A DNA stretch of 64,000 bases from Amycolatopsis circi (GCF_003385235.1 NZ_PQIA01000032.1:1-64000), one strand, 5' to 3'. Shown: positions 53,398-62,327, numbered from the stretch's first letter. Notes: generated by a model not told the origin, from the sequence alone. A program made the numbers and translations.

Positions 53398-54255
53398 ATG
53401 ACCATCCTGGTGACGGGGGCGCGCGGGAACGTCGGGAGCGAGGTCGTCCGTGCGCTGCGCGAGGGCGGGCACGAGGTGCGTGGATCGGCCCGCGATGCGA
53501 CCGGGCTGGATCTGCTCGACGCGGTGTCGTTGGATCTCACGGCTGAGGGCGGGTTCGAGGACGCGCTGCGCGGCGTCGACGCGATTTTCCTCTATCCGAC
53601 GCGACCGAACGGCGCGGAGTATTTCCTTGCTGCAGCCCATAAAGCCGGCGTGTCTTACGTCGTGCTGCTGTCGTCGCCGGACGTCTACGAGGGTGCGGCG
53701 GACAATCCGATCCGGCGGGCGCATCTGCCCGCGGAGGAGGCATTAGCGGAGTCCGGGCTGCCGTTCACGGTGCTGTATCCGGGCTGGCTGGCGGGCAACA
53801 CCCGGCGCGACTGGGGCGCGGCGATCCGGGCCGGGAAGCCGGTGCGGCTCTTCTCGCCGGAGTCGCAGTGCACGCCGACGGCTGAGGCGGACGTGGCGGC
53901 GGTCGCGGCAAAGCTGCTCACGGAGCGTAGCTATCCGGGGCAGAGGCTGGCGCTGACTGGGCCGGAGTCGATGACGCAGCGTGCGGTCGTCGAAATCCTT
54001 GCGGAGGAATTGGGTCGCTCGATCGAAGTGGTGACCGAAACGCGGAGCGAGGCGCTGGCGCGGCGTCCGGAGTGGATGCCGGAGGCGGTGCTGGAGCATC
54101 TGATGGACGTGGAGGAGGCGGCGGCGGGCCGGGCAGCGCCGGTGAACAACACGGTGGAACGGTTCGTCGGAAGAGCGACGTCATTCCGCGAATGGGCCCA
54201 GGCGCACAAAGACGACTTCGCGCGGCAACGACTGTCCGATGTGGACAAAGGCTAG
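53398..54255 (+). CDS. NmrA/NAD(P)H-binding short-chain reductase-like protein
   Basis: A 285-residue atypical short-chain dehydrogenase. The N-terminal ILVTGARGNVGSEVVRAL binds NAD(P). VVLLSSPDVYEGAADNPIRRAHLPAEEALAESGLPFTVLYPGW follows the NmrA/QOR2 pattern, lacking a usual YxxxK. It may be a quinone reductase or redox sensor. It is preceded by an AT-rich dyad. The ATG has AGGGAG upstream. Confidence 0.85.
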   Translation: MTILVTGARGNVGSEVVRALREGGHEVRGSARDATGLDLLDAVSLDLTAEGGFEDALRGVDAIFLYPTRPNGAEYFLAAAHKAGVSYVVLLSSPDVYEGAADNPIRRAHLPAEEALAESGLPFTVLYPGWLAGNTRRDWGAAIRAGKPVRLFSPESQCTPTAEADVAAVAAKLLTERSYPGQRLALTGPESMTQRAVVEILAEELGRSIEVVTETRSEALARRPEWMPEAVLEHLMDVEEAAAGRAAPVNNTVERFVGRATSFREWAQAHKDDFARQRLSDVDKG

Positions 54256-54644
54256 GCGGGCTTCCAGCAAACTCCGGCGGGCCGCGACCGGGACTCGCAC
54301 AGTTCCCGCACCGCGCGCAGCACTTCCTCGGCGGAAATCTCGCTCCCGGAGGGCTGCGGGAAGTGCGCGCCCTGAAGGCTGAAGTAGTCGACCGGCTCCT
54401 CGCCCGCGCCGTCCGCGGGCAGCAAGACCTCGCCGTTTTCGTGCCACACCAGGCTTCCCCGCGTGCCGCGCAGACCGGCGACCAGGTACGGCGTCCGCGG
54501 CTTCCGGCCTGCGTACAGCCACCAGACGACCCCGGCGTCCGGCATGGGCGGTGCGGCGGCGCGCAGGGCGGAGAGCACGTCGTCGGCGGCCGTTTCGGTG
54601 ACGTCGTACCCGGTCCGGCGACGGGCGTCTTCGATGCTCGCCAT
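54252..54644 (-). CDS. Imm1-like immunity family protein
   Basis: A 130-residue acidic protein. The second half carries the Imm1 pattern: RGSLVWHENGEVLL, PVDYFSLQGAHFPQPSGSEISAEEVLRAVRE and a closing RPAGVCW. Imm1 proteins protect against polymorphic toxins, often deaminases. No toxin gene is adjacent, so it is an orphan. It overlaps the convergent NmrA-like gene by 4 bp. Assignment rests on pattern memory. Confidence 0.55.
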   Translation of the reverse strand: MASIEDARRRTGYDVTETAADDVLSALRAAAPPMPDAGVVWWLYAGRKPRTPYLVAGLRGTRGSLVWHENGEVLLPADGAGEEPVDYFSLQGAHFPQPSGSEISAEEVLRAVRELCESRSRPAGVCWKPA

Positions 54645-54674
54645 GCTGCGCTCCGCTCGTGAAGTGTCCTGATA

Positions 54675-55916
54675 CTACTCGGTGCCGATCGGCGAGCGAC
54701 TTGTGGAATGGCTGGCTCGGAGCCGGGCCGCGCGCAGGGTCAGATAGCGCTGCTCGGCGGTGTTTCCGGTGCGGGCGGCGGCCGCGGCGTAGTGGCGGAT
54801 GGCCTCCTCTCGTTCGCCGGCCAGTTCCAGCAGGTGCGCGCGGGCGGCGGCGAGGCGGTGGTGGCCGGGGAGCCGGTCGTCGAGCCCGGCCAGCATCGTG
54901 AGCCCGGCGTCCGGCCCGTGCACCATCGCAGTCGCGATCGCGCGGTTGAGCGTTACGACGGGGTTGCCGGTCAGCGCCTCGAGCCGCGTGTACAGCGTGA
55001 GCACGCGCGGCCAATCGGTGTCTTCGGCCCGCAACGCGATGTCGTGCGTCGCGGCGATCGCGGCCTGCAGCCGGTATTCGCCGATGCCGTCGCGGGCCAA
55101 AGCGGCGGTGATCAGCGCGACGCCTTCCCGGATCAGCGAACGGTCCCACCGCGCCCGGTCCTGGTCGACGAGCGGGACGAGGTCGCCGTCCGGTCCGGTG
55201 CGGGCCGGCCGCCGGGCGTCGGTGAGCAGCATCAGCGCGAGCAATCCGGCCGCTTCGCCGTCGTCCGGCAGCGCGGCGTGCAGCAGCCGCGCGAGCCGGA
55301 TCGCTTCGGCGGACAGTTCCGTGCGGTGCAGGCGGCGGCCCCCGCTGCTCGTGTATCCCTCGTTGAACACTAGGTACAGCACGTGCAGCACGGACCGCAG
55401 CGACGCCTGCCGCTCGTCGGCGGAGGGCATCCGGAACGGCAGGCCGGACTTCGTGATTTTCGCCTTCGCCCGGCTGATCCGTTGCGCCATCGTGGTTTCC
55501 GGCACGAGGAACGCGCTCGCGATCTCCGCGGTCGTCAGGCCGCCGACCGCTCGCAAGGTCAGCGCGATCGCCGACGCCGAGGTCAGCGACGGGTGCGCGC
55601 ACAGGAACAACAGCGTCAGGGTGTCGTCCTCGTCCGGCGCCTCGGCACCCGCGGGCTCGGCGGCGACGGTGTCCTCGCGCCGCCGCCGGGCCTGGTCGCT
55701 GCGGAAACTGTCGATGATCCGGCGGCTGGCGGTCTGCAGCAGCCAGCCGCGCGGATTCTCCGGGATTCCTTCGGAAGGCCAGTGCTGCACCGCGGCGAGC
55801 AAGGCTTCCTGCGTCGCGTCCTCGGCCGCGCCGAAATCGCCGGACCGGCGCACGAGGACGGCGAGGACCTGGGGCGCGAGCGTGCGCACCAGGTCCTCCA
55901 CCTCGCGCTCCGACAT
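54675..55916 (-). CDS. ECF42-type RNA polymerase sigma factor (second copy)
   Basis: A 413-residue sigma factor laid out like the one at 4599-5807. Region 2 contains DATQEALLAAVQHWPSEGIPENP, region 4 contains LRAVGGLTTAEIASAFLVPETTM, and the C-terminal TPR-like extension has TDARRPARTGPDGD and ARAHLLELAGEREEA. ATG 55916 overlaps the DGPF stop (TGATG). The two ECF42 factors differ enough to be paralogues with separate targets. A TGTCGA promoter lies upstream of its partner. Confidence 0.9.
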   Translation of the reverse strand: MSEREVEDLVRTLAPQVLAVLVRRSGDFGAAEDATQEALLAAVQHWPSEGIPENPRGWLLQTASRRIIDSFRSDQARRRREDTVAAEPAGAEAPDEDDTLTLLFLCAHPSLTSASAIALTLRAVGGLTTAEIASAFLVPETTMAQRISRAKAKITKSGLPFRMPSADERQASLRSVLHVLYLVFNEGYTSSGGRRLHRTELSAEAIRLARLLHAALPDDGEAAGLLALMLLTDARRPARTGPDGDLVPLVDQDRARWDRSLIREGVALITAALARDGIGEYRLQAAIAATHDIALRAEDTDWPRVLTLYTRLEALTGNPVVTLNRAIATAMVHGPDAGLTMLAGLDDRLPGHHRLAAARAHLLELAGEREEAIRHYAAAAARTGNTAEQRYLTLRAARLRASHSTSRSPIGTE

Positions 55917-56314
55917 CAGACGACCGGCGCGCTCATCACCTGGCGCACCTCGATCGGCACCCGCAGCGGCGCGCCTTCCGGGCCCGGCGCGGCCGAAACC
56001 CGGGTCGCGATCTCCAGCGCCCGCGCCTCCGATTCGACGTCCACCACGCGGTATCCGGCCAGCAGTTCCTTGCCCTCCGGGAACGGCCCGTCGGTGACGA
56101 CCGCGCCGCCCTTGCCGTCCGCGACCACGGTCTTCGCCGCTTCCGGCCCGGCCAGGCCTTCCGCCTCGACGAGTTCCCCGGCCTCGGTCAGCTCGGCGTT
56201 GAGCACGTGCTGGAACTGGATGTGCGCGCGGATGTCCTCCGGAGCCCACTCCGGCAACGGAATGTCGCAGTCCTCGCCCTGGGCGTAGGTCTGCAGCAGC
56301 ATGTACTTCGGCAT
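55916..56314 (-). CDS. YCII/DGPF-domain protein (second ECF42 partner)
   Basis: A 132-residue protein starting PKYMLLQTYAQGEDCDIPLPEW, with VVTDGPFPEGKELLAGYRVVDVES as the DGPF signature. It precedes and overlaps the ECF42 gene. An ECF42-like promoter at 56366-56392 suggests positive autoregulation of the pair. Confidence 0.88.
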   Translation of the reverse strand: MPKYMLLQTYAQGEDCDIPLPEWAPEDIRAHIQFQHVLNAELTEAGELVEAEGLAGPEAAKTVVADGKGGAVVTDGPFPEGKELLAGYRVVDVESEARALEIATRVSAAPGPEGAPLRVPIEVRQVMSAPVV

Positions 56315-56365
56315 AGCGTTTCCTCCAGTGTCCGGCCCGCCGCTTCCGGGCGGGCTCACCAAGGG

Positions 56366-56392
56366 AACGGAACCCGCGCGCCGTCCTCGACA
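56366..56392 (-). promoter_or_regulatory. ECF42-like promoter
   Basis: On the minus strand TGTCGA, 17 nt, CGTT, ending 51 bp before the DGPF ATG. The -35 matches the remembered ECF42 consensus exactly. The -10 (CGA[T/C]) matches partly. Confidence 0.45.
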
Positions 56393-56521
56393 CGCACCGG
56401 GAACATCTTGCCGGGAGAATCTCCGGAACGCGGGCAAACGGGGTGGGGTGAGTCTCAGTGCCCGGGACGCCCGGACGGCCTAGCAGGTAGGTTGCGGGAA
56501 GCAACTCACCTGGAGGGAACC

Positions 56522-57313
56522 GTGAGCACGACGACCTTCGCCGCGGTGTCCGCGGTCAAGCAGCGGTCGGACACCGAGTTCAGCGTCGATCTCAGCCCGG
56601 CGTGGACCATCGGCGGCCGCCCGAACGGCGGCTACCTGCTGGCCACGATCGCCCGCGCGGCGACCGTCGTTTCCGGCCATCCGGACGTGCTGGCCGCCAG
56701 CGCGCACTACCTGCGCTCGCCCGAACCGGGTCCGGCGGAGATCGAGGTCGAGGTGCTGCGCACCGGCCGGACCGCGACCCAGCTGCGCGGACGGCTGCTC
56801 AAGGACGGCGTCCCGCAGGTCGAGGCCCTTCTGACGCTGGGCGTCCTCGGCGAGGCCGAGCCGTTCTGGCAGGACGGGGTGCCGCGGCCAGCGTTCGGCC
56901 CGTTCCCGGAGGAGCCGTGGGGCCCGGACGTGCTGACGTCCGGCATCCCGATCGCGATCCGCGACGAGATCGACGTGTACTTCGACCGCCCGCTCGCCGA
57001 CGGGCCTAGCGGCCGCGGCGAACTGCGCGCCCTGCTCGCGCTGCCCGGCGACGAGCCGTTCGACCCGGTCAGCCTGCTGTTCGCGGTCGACGCCCTGCCT
57101 CCGGCAACCCTTGATGTCGCGCCGTCCGGCTGGGTCCCGACGCTCGAGCTGACTGCCTACGTACGGGCGCGTCCGGCTCCCGGGCCGGTGCGCGTGCTGC
57201 ACCGCGCCCACCTCATCGGCGACGGACGGGTCGACGAGTCCTGCCACGTGTGGGACAGCGCCGGGACGCTGGTCGCGCAGGGCACGCAGCTGGCCGGGAT
57301 CCGGATCGGCTGA
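56522..57313 (+). CDS. Acyl-CoA thioesterase family (double hot-dog)
   Basis: A 263-residue protein. The first hot-dog has LSPAWTIGGRPNGGYLLATIARAA and ASAHYLRSPEPGPAEIEVEVLR. The second has VPTLELTAYVRARPAPGPVRVLHRAHLIGDG and WDSAGTLVAQGTQLAGI. This is the TesB-like/4HBT_3 arrangement for hydrolysing acyl-CoA. The GTG follows GGAGGG. It is divergent from the DGPF/ECF42 pair. Confidence 0.85.
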   Translation: MSTTTFAAVSAVKQRSDTEFSVDLSPAWTIGGRPNGGYLLATIARAATVVSGHPDVLAASAHYLRSPEPGPAEIEVEVLRTGRTATQLRGRLLKDGVPQVEALLTLGVLGEAEPFWQDGVPRPAFGPFPEEPWGPDVLTSGIPIAIRDEIDVYFDRPLADGPSGRGELRALLALPGDEPFDPVSLLFAVDALPPATLDVAPSGWVPTLELTAYVRARPAPGPVRVLHRAHLIGDGRVDESCHVWDSAGTLVAQGTQLAGIRIG

Positions 57314-57314
57314 G

Positions 57315-57731
57315 TTACTGGCCCGGGTATCCCGGCTGCTGCGGGTAGCCGGGGTAAGGGCCAGGCATCGCACCCGGGGCGGGCATCGCGCCCGGGGGCA
57401 GCGGAGCGGACGGCAGCGGGCCGGGCGGCATCGGCCCGGCCGCCGGTGCGCCCATCGACATCAGCAGGTGTTCGACGGTCTTGCGGCGCGCGCCCGCGGC
57501 GACCGCCACGGCCATGATCTCGAGCGCGAGGCCGAGCACGAACCAGAACAGGTGGTAGCTCGTGAACGACTCGAGGTCGGTCGAGCGGTACGACGTGTAG
57601 TTCGGCTCGTTGCGTGACACCTCGCACGTCCAGTAGGGCCTGGCGATCAGCACCATGATCAGCCCGACCCCGATGCTGGCCAGCCCGAGGACCATGAAGA
57701 AGACCTGCAGAATACGCGCGAAGATCGACAT
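57315..57731 (-). CDS. Two-TM membrane protein with Pro/Gly tail
   Basis: A 138-residue protein. TM1 about 5-30 (FARILQVFFMVLGLASIGVG) and TM2 about 60-82 flank an outer loop with one Cys. The C-terminal 45 residues are low-complexity (PMPPGPLPSAPLPPGAMPAPG) and probably cytosolic. It is unrecognised as a family. It converges with the thioesterase gene, 1 bp apart. Confidence 0.65.
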   Translation of the reverse strand: MSIFARILQVFFMVLGLASIGVGLIMVLIARPYWTCEVSRNEPNYTSYRSTDLESFTSYHLFWFVLGLALEIMAVAVAAGARRKTVEHLLMSMGAPAAGPMPPGPLPSAPLPPGAMPAPGAMPGPYPGYPQQPGYPGQ

Positions 57732-57763
57732 GCGCGGAGCGTAGCGACCCGGTGCCCGCCGGG

Positions 57764-58540
57764 TCAGCGGGTTCCGGCAAGTGCCCCCGTCGTGACCAGC
57801 CGGTACCCGGTGCGCCCGGAGAACTCGGCCGTCAGCGCGAACCGGTCGCCGCGCACCAGCGTGTGCCGCCATTCGATCCGTTTGCCCGCGCTGGTGCCCA
57901 GCCGTCCGATGGAGAACGCGCCGACGGTTTCGCCGCAGCCCAGCAGGGTGCGTTCGGCCAGCGTCGGCACGACGGCGCGAATCTGTTCCTCGCCGTGGTC
58001 GAGCCGGACGCCGGTGCGGCGGTGGAGTTCGCCGTACAGGCTGGTGTGCTGGAAATCCGCGTCCAGCAGCGGACGCGCGAGGTCGGCGGGCAGCCACACC
58101 CGGTCGACGGCCAGCGGGTCGTTTCCGGCCAGCCGCAAGCGTTCCAGGTACAGCAGGGGAGTGGAGCCCTCCAGCGACAGCCGTTCGGCGACCACCGCGT
58201 CCGCGCGGATGTCGAGCCGGCGCACGACGCTGTGCTGGTCGAGCCCGGCCTCCTCGACCGCGGCGAAGAGGCTGTAGAGCGCGCCGAGCGGCTGCTGGAT
58301 CTCGGCGGCCGCGGCGACGCGGGGCTGGCGTCCGCGTTCGGCGATGAGCGTGCCGTCCGCGCGGAGTTCCCGCAGCGCCTGCCGGACCGTCTGCCTGCTG
58401 ACGCTGTATTCGTCGGCGAGCGCCAGTTCCCCGGGGAACGCGCCGTCGAACTCCCCGGCGCGGATGCGCACCAGCAGCCGCTGCTGCAACTGCCGCCACA
58501 GGGGCTGTCCGCCGGTGCGCACCAGCTCTGCCTCGCCCAT
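57764..58540 (-). CDS. GntR/HutC-family regulator (UTRA)
   Basis: A 258-residue regulator. The winged HTH (residues 10-75) is PLWRQLQQRLLVRIRAGEFDGAFPGELALADEYSVSRQTVRQALRELRADGTL. The UTRA effector domain (about 95-250) has TPLLYLERLRLAGNDPLAVDRVWLP. The second in-frame ATG (58540) is preferred. 58564 is possible. It is divergent from the YeiH-type gene with a TGTACGTACA operator between them. Confidence 0.87.
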   Translation of the reverse strand: MGEAELVRTGGQPLWRQLQQRLLVRIRAGEFDGAFPGELALADEYSVSRQTVRQALRELRADGTLIAERGRQPRVAAAAEIQQPLGALYSLFAAVEEAGLDQHSVVRRLDIRADAVVAERLSLEGSTPLLYLERLRLAGNDPLAVDRVWLPADLARPLLDADFQHTSLYGELHRRTGVRLDHGEEQIRAVVPTLAERTLLGCGETVGAFSIGRLGTSAGKRIEWRHTLVRGDRFALTAEFSGRTGYRLVTTGALAGTR

Positions 58541-58587
58541 GCCGGGAACAGTACCGCTTGCCAAATGTACGGACAGCTCTTAGATTA

Positions 58588-58601
58588 AATGTACGTACAT
58601 T
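58588..58601. promoter_or_regulatory. GntR operator candidate
   Basis: AATGTAC-GTACATT is a perfect 14-bp palindrome 36 bp before the YeiH start. A half copy, AATGTACGG, lies at 58564-58572. The T-GTAC-A core is the style bound by HutC-type GntR proteins. Confidence 0.65.
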
Positions 58602-58637
58602 ACCGAGGAGGCCAGAAGTGCGCACAGGAGTGAACCG

Positions 58638-59693
58638 GTGACCGGCGCGACGCTGGGAGCGACGCGCGCGACGGCGGAATGGCGGGCCAAGCTCGCCCGT
58701 CCGGTGCCGGGCCTCGCGGTCGCGCTGCTGGTCGCGGCGGTGGCGACGGCGGGCGGGAAGCTGGTGCCGGTGGTCGGCGGGCCGGTGCTGGCGATCCTGC
58801 TCGGCGCGGTCGCCGGCGCGGTCGTGCCGGGGCTGCGCAGTTGGCGGTTCAGCCCGGGCTACGCCGTCGCGTCCCGGCCGGTGCTGCAGCTGTCGATCGT
58901 CGTGCTGGGCACGGGACTGTCGATCCAGCAGGTGGTGCACGTCGGCGGGCAGTCGCTGCCGGTGATGCTCGGCACGCTCGCGGTCGCGCTCGGCGGCGCT
59001 TGGGTGCTCGGCCGGCTGCTCGGCGTCCGCGGGGAAACGCAGACGCTGATCGGTGTCGGCACCGGCATTTGCGGTGCGTCCGCGATCGCGGCGACCAGCG
59101 CGGTGCTGAAGCCGAAGGAAGCCAATATCGCTTACGCACTCGGCACGATCTTCACCTTCAACGTGGCCGCGGTCCTGCTGTTCCCGCCGCTCGGGCACGC
59201 GCTCGGGATGTCGCCGCACGCGTTCGGCCTGTGGGCTGGCACCGCGGTGAACGACACGTCTTCCGTCGTCGCGGCTTCCTACGCGTATGGCGGCGACGCC
59301 GGTGCGTACGGCCTCGTCGTGAAGCTCACTCGCACGCTCACGCTGATCCCGATCGTGCTGTTCCTCGCCGTGCTCGCCGCGCGCAAGCAGGCAGGCGGCG
59401 GCCGGATTTCGTTGCGCGCCATGCCTTGGCACCGGCTGGTGCCGCCGTTCCTGATCGGCTTCCTCGCCGCCGCGACGGTGGAAAGCGCGGGCTGGATCCC
59501 GGAATCGTGGCACGCGCCGCTGTCGACGCTCGGCACCTTCCTGATCACCATGGCGCTCGCCGGGATCGGCCTGGCGCTCAAGCCGTCCGACCTGCGCAAG
59601 GCGGGACACCGGCCGCTGCTGATGGGGGCCATCCTGTGGATCGCGGTCGCCGCGTCCAGTCTCGGGTTGCAGGCGCTGACCGGCACGATGTGA
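58638..59693 (+). CDS. YeiH-family membrane protein (putative sulfate exporter)
   Basis: A 351-residue protein with about ten hydrophobic helices. Family motifs are LQLSIVVLGTGLSIQQV, GVGTGICGASAIAATSAVLKPKEANIAYALGTIFTFN and WAGTAVNDTSSVVAASYAYG, diagnostic of the YeiH/Cons_hypoth698 family, whose members have been proposed as sulfate or organosulfonate exporters. The GTG start follows AGGAG. It is controlled by the divergent GntR protein. Confidence 0.88.
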   Translation: MTGATLGATRATAEWRAKLARPVPGLAVALLVAAVATAGGKLVPVVGGPVLAILLGAVAGAVVPGLRSWRFSPGYAVASRPVLQLSIVVLGTGLSIQQVVHVGGQSLPVMLGTLAVALGGAWVLGRLLGVRGETQTLIGVGTGICGASAIAATSAVLKPKEANIAYALGTIFTFNVAAVLLFPPLGHALGMSPHAFGLWAGTAVNDTSSVVAASYAYGGDAGAYGLVVKLTRTLTLIPIVLFLAVLAARKQAGGGRISLRAMPWHRLVPPFLIGFLAAATVESAGWIPESWHAPLSTLGTFLITMALAGIGLALKPSDLRKAGHRPLLMGAILWIAVAASSLGLQALTGTM

Positions 59694-59695
59694 CG

Positions 59696-59838
59696 CGCGG
59701 GTTCTGCTTTCGTCGCCTGCTTGCGGCGAGGAGGCTCGGTTTCGGAGTAAGAACACTACGGATTCGCCGCGTGGGGCCGTTTCGGTCCCCGCGGCGGTTT
59801 CGTTTTGCGGGCCGGTCCGCAACTCGGCCAGGCTGCAG
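59696..59838. pseudogene. Decayed copy of J-domain gene 3' end
   Basis: It matches 59866-60010 of the next gene: GGGTTCTGCTTTCGTCGCCTG against GGGTTCCGCTTCCGTCGCCTG, then CTCGGTTTCGGAGTAAGAACAC, GGGGCCGTTTCGGTCC and CAACTCGGCCAGGCTGCAGGC. Substitutions and deletions remove any frame. It lies downstream of the stop of the minus-strand gene. Confidence 0.65.
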
Positions 59839-59855
59839 GCACTGACTGGCGTGCG

Positions 59856-60110
59856 TTACTGCACGCGTGGGTTCCGCTTCCGTCGCCTGCGTGCGGCGAG
59901 GGCCGCGAGGAGCCGGGGCACGCCTCGGCTTCGGCGTACGAACACCAGGGACTCGTCGGGTGGGGCGGTTTCGGCTTGCGGGCCGCGCCGGAACTCGCGC
60001 AGTCCGGCGGCGAACTCGGCCGGGTCGCCGCCGACGTCCGGGTGGTGGGTGCGCACGAACCGGCGGTAGGCCGCCTTGTCGGCTTCCGACCACGCCCTCC
60101 GCTCGTCCAC
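59856..60110 (-). CDS. Small J-domain-like protein
   Basis: An 84-residue basic protein. AWSEADKAAYRRFVRTHHPDVGGDPAEFAAGLREFRRG holds the HPD tripeptide and downstream helix typical of DnaJ helices II and III. The N-terminal helix is shortened. It ends with an Arg-rich tail. GTG 60110 follows GGAAGG. It could stimulate an Hsp70-type partner, but it may be only J-like. Its 3' end is duplicated downstream. Confidence 0.6.
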   Translation of the reverse strand: MDERRAWSEADKAAYRRFVRTHHPDVGGDPAEFAAGLREFRRGPQAETAPPDESLVFVRRSRGVPRLLAALAARRRRKRNPRVQ

Positions 60111-60204
60111 CGCCGTCCTTCCCCGGTTGAGGGTTTCGCCTGAAGTTCCTGCTGGAAGTCGGCACGGAGTGCCAACCGGCAGTTCAACGATACTGTTCAA
60201 GCGC

Positions 60205-60711
60205 ATGACCGAGGAGATCGCACTCGACCTTTCCGAGCTTCGCGCCGTCACTGCCTACGCGGTGGCCTGTGCCGAGCCCGCGCTGCCGATCTTCGAACAA
60301 GCCCGTCCGGACGACCGCCGTCCGCACGACGCGATCGAGGCCGCGCGGGCGTTCGCCGAGGGAGCCAAGCGCAGCAAGGCAATTCGGGACAGCGCGTGGG
60401 CGGCGCAACGGGCGTATCAGGAAACTCGCGACGCCGGGCAGGTCGCAGCGAGCGAGGCTGCCCGGGCCGCTGTCGCCGCGGCTGGGGCGGCGTTTCTGCA
60501 TCCGCTCGCGAAGGCGACTCAGGTGTGGCACATCCTCGGCCCGGCTGGCCACGCGGCGTACGCGTGCGAGCTGGCTGGGATGGCAGCGCAGCACCCGGCG
60601 GCCGATCCGGTGGTCGTCCGGGTGTTGTCGCGGTATCCGAAGGCACCGGGCGGGCGCGGCCGGGCGGGGGAGTTGGTGCGCGAGCTGGATGCGTTGCTGC
60701 GCAAGGACTAG
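60205..60711 (+). CDS. Imm5-like immunity family protein
   Basis: A 168-residue, Ala-rich helical protein. It has VACAEPALPIFEQARPDDRRPHDAIEAARAFAEGAKRS at the start and AATQVWHILGPAGHAAYACELAG-type segments later, the recurring pattern of the Imm-5 putative immunity family (PF14423). No toxin is adjacent. Its stop overlaps that of the convergent ABC-F gene by 4 bp. Confidence 0.65.
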   Translation: MTEEIALDLSELRAVTAYAVACAEPALPIFEQARPDDRRPHDAIEAARAFAEGAKRSKAIRDSAWAAQRAYQETRDAGQVAASEAARAAVAAAGAAFLHPLAKATQVWHILGPAGHAAYACELAGMAAQHPAADPVVVRVLSRYPKAPGGRGRAGELVRELDALLRKD

Positions 60712-62327
60712 CGAGCCCGTTCCACCCGTCGCTCGTCCCAGACCGGCTCCGGGGTTTCGCGCACCACGCCGTCCGAGCCGAAGACGAGGTAGCGGTCGAA
60801 CGAGCGCGCGAACCAGCGGTCGTGCGTGACCGCGAGCACCGTGCCCTCGTAGGAATCCAGTCCGTCCTGCAGCGCCTCGGCCGATTCCAGGTCGAGGTTG
60901 TCGGTCGGCTCGTCCAGCAGCAGCGCGGTGGTTCCGGCCAGTTCCAGCAACAGGATCTGGAACCGCGCCTGCTGTCCGCCGGACAACCGGTCGAAGACCT
61001 GCTCGCCCTGTCGGTGCAGTTCGTACCGGCGCAGCGCGGACATCGCCGCGCCGCGGTCGGCTGCGTGTTCGGTCCAGAGCACGTCGACCAGCGTGCGGCC
61101 GGTGAGTTCCGGACGGGCGTGCGTCTGCGCGAAATGGCCGGGCACGACTCGCGCGCCGGTCTTCCAGTCGCCGGTGTGCGCGACGTCGCCGCCCGCGAGC
61201 AGCCGCAGGAAATGCGACTTCCCGGAGCCGTTCGAGCCGAGCACCGCGACGCGCTCGCCGAAGAAAATCTCCAGCGAAAACGGCTTCATCAGCCCGGTCA
61301 GTTCCAGGTTCACGCAGGTCACCGCGCGCACGCCGGTGCGGCCGCCGCGCAGCCGCATCCGGATGTCCTGCGGTCGCGGCGGTTCCGGCGGGGGACCGGC
61401 CTCCTCGAACTTTCGCAGCCGGGTCTGCGCCGCCTTGTACCGCGACGCCATCTCGTCGCTGCGCGCGGCGTACTGCTGCATGTCCCGGACCAGCCGTTTG
61501 AGCTGGGCGTGCTTCTCGTCCCAACGCCGGCGCAGCTCGTCGTAGCGAGCGAACCGTTCCTGGCGCGCCTCGTGATAGGTGCCGAAACCGCCGCCGCGCA
61601 CCCACGCGTCCGCGCCGTCGCCGCCCGGTTCGACGCTCACGATCTTGTCCGCCGCTCGCGCGAGCAGTTCGCGGTCGTGCGACACGAACAGGACGGTTTT
61701 GCGGGTTTCCTTCAGCCGGGCTTCGAGCCAGCGTTTGCCGGGGACGTCGAGGTAGTTGTCCGGCTCGTCCAGCAGCAGCACCTCGTCCGGCCCGCGCAGC
61801 AACGCTTCCAGCACCAGCCGTTTCTGCTCGCCGCCGCTGAGCGTGCGCACGAGCCGCCAGCGCGCGCGGTCGAACGGCGCGCCGAGCGCCTCGGTCGTGC
61901 ACATGTCCCAGGTGGTCTCGAACTCGTACCCGCGGGCTTCGGCCCAGTCGCTGAGCGCCTGCGCGTACTGCATTTGCGCGGCCTCGTCGTCGACCTCCAG
62001 CAACCGCTCCTCGGCCGTGTCGACCGCGCTCGCGGCGTCGCGAACCCGTTGCGGGGCAACGGAAACCAGCAGATCCCGCACTGTGCGTTCGTCGCGCACC
62101 GACCCGACGAACTGCGCCATCACGCCCAGTCCGCCGGACACCGTGACCGCGCCCTCGTCCTGCTTCAACTCTCCCGACAACAGCCGCAGCAACGTGGTTT
62201 TGCCCGCGCCGTTAGGGCCGACCAATGCGACGACCGCGCCCTCGCCGACCCGGAACGAGACGTCGCCGAGCAGCGGACGCCCGTCGGGCAGCACGTAGCG
62301 CAGATGCGCGGCCTCCAAATGCCCCAT
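60708..62327 (-). CDS. ABC-F type ATPase
   Basis: A 539-residue soluble protein with two ATPase domains and no membrane part. Domain 1 has Walker A GPNGAGKTT, signature LSGGEQKR and Walker B VLLLDEPDNYLD. The linker (about 240-325) is charged and helical. Domain 2 has GSNGSGKSH, LSGGQQAR and ALLLDEPTDNLD. ABC-F proteins act on ribosomes, as translation factors or as antibiotic-resistance protectors. Which applies here cannot be told. Confidence 0.9.
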   Translation of the reverse strand: MGHLEAAHLRYVLPDGRPLLGDVSFRVGEGAVVALVGPNGAGKTTLLRLLSGELKQDEGAVTVSGGLGVMAQFVGSVRDERTVRDLLVSVAPQRVRDAASAVDTAEERLLEVDDEAAQMQYAQALSDWAEARGYEFETTWDMCTTEALGAPFDRARWRLVRTLSGGEQKRLVLEALLRGPDEVLLLDEPDNYLDVPGKRWLEARLKETRKTVLFVSHDRELLARAADKIVSVEPGGDGADAWVRGGGFGTYHEARQERFARYDELRRRWDEKHAQLKRLVRDMQQYAARSDEMASRYKAAQTRLRKFEEAGPPPEPPRPQDIRMRLRGGRTGVRAVTCVNLELTGLMKPFSLEIFFGERVAVLGSNGSGKSHFLRLLAGGDVAHTGDWKTGARVVPGHFAQTHARPELTGRTLVDVLWTEHAADRGAAMSALRRYELHRQGEQVFDRLSGGQQARFQILLLELAGTTALLLDEPTDNLDLESAEALQDGLDSYEGTVLAVTHDRWFARSFDRYLVFGSDGVVRETPEPVWDERRVERAR

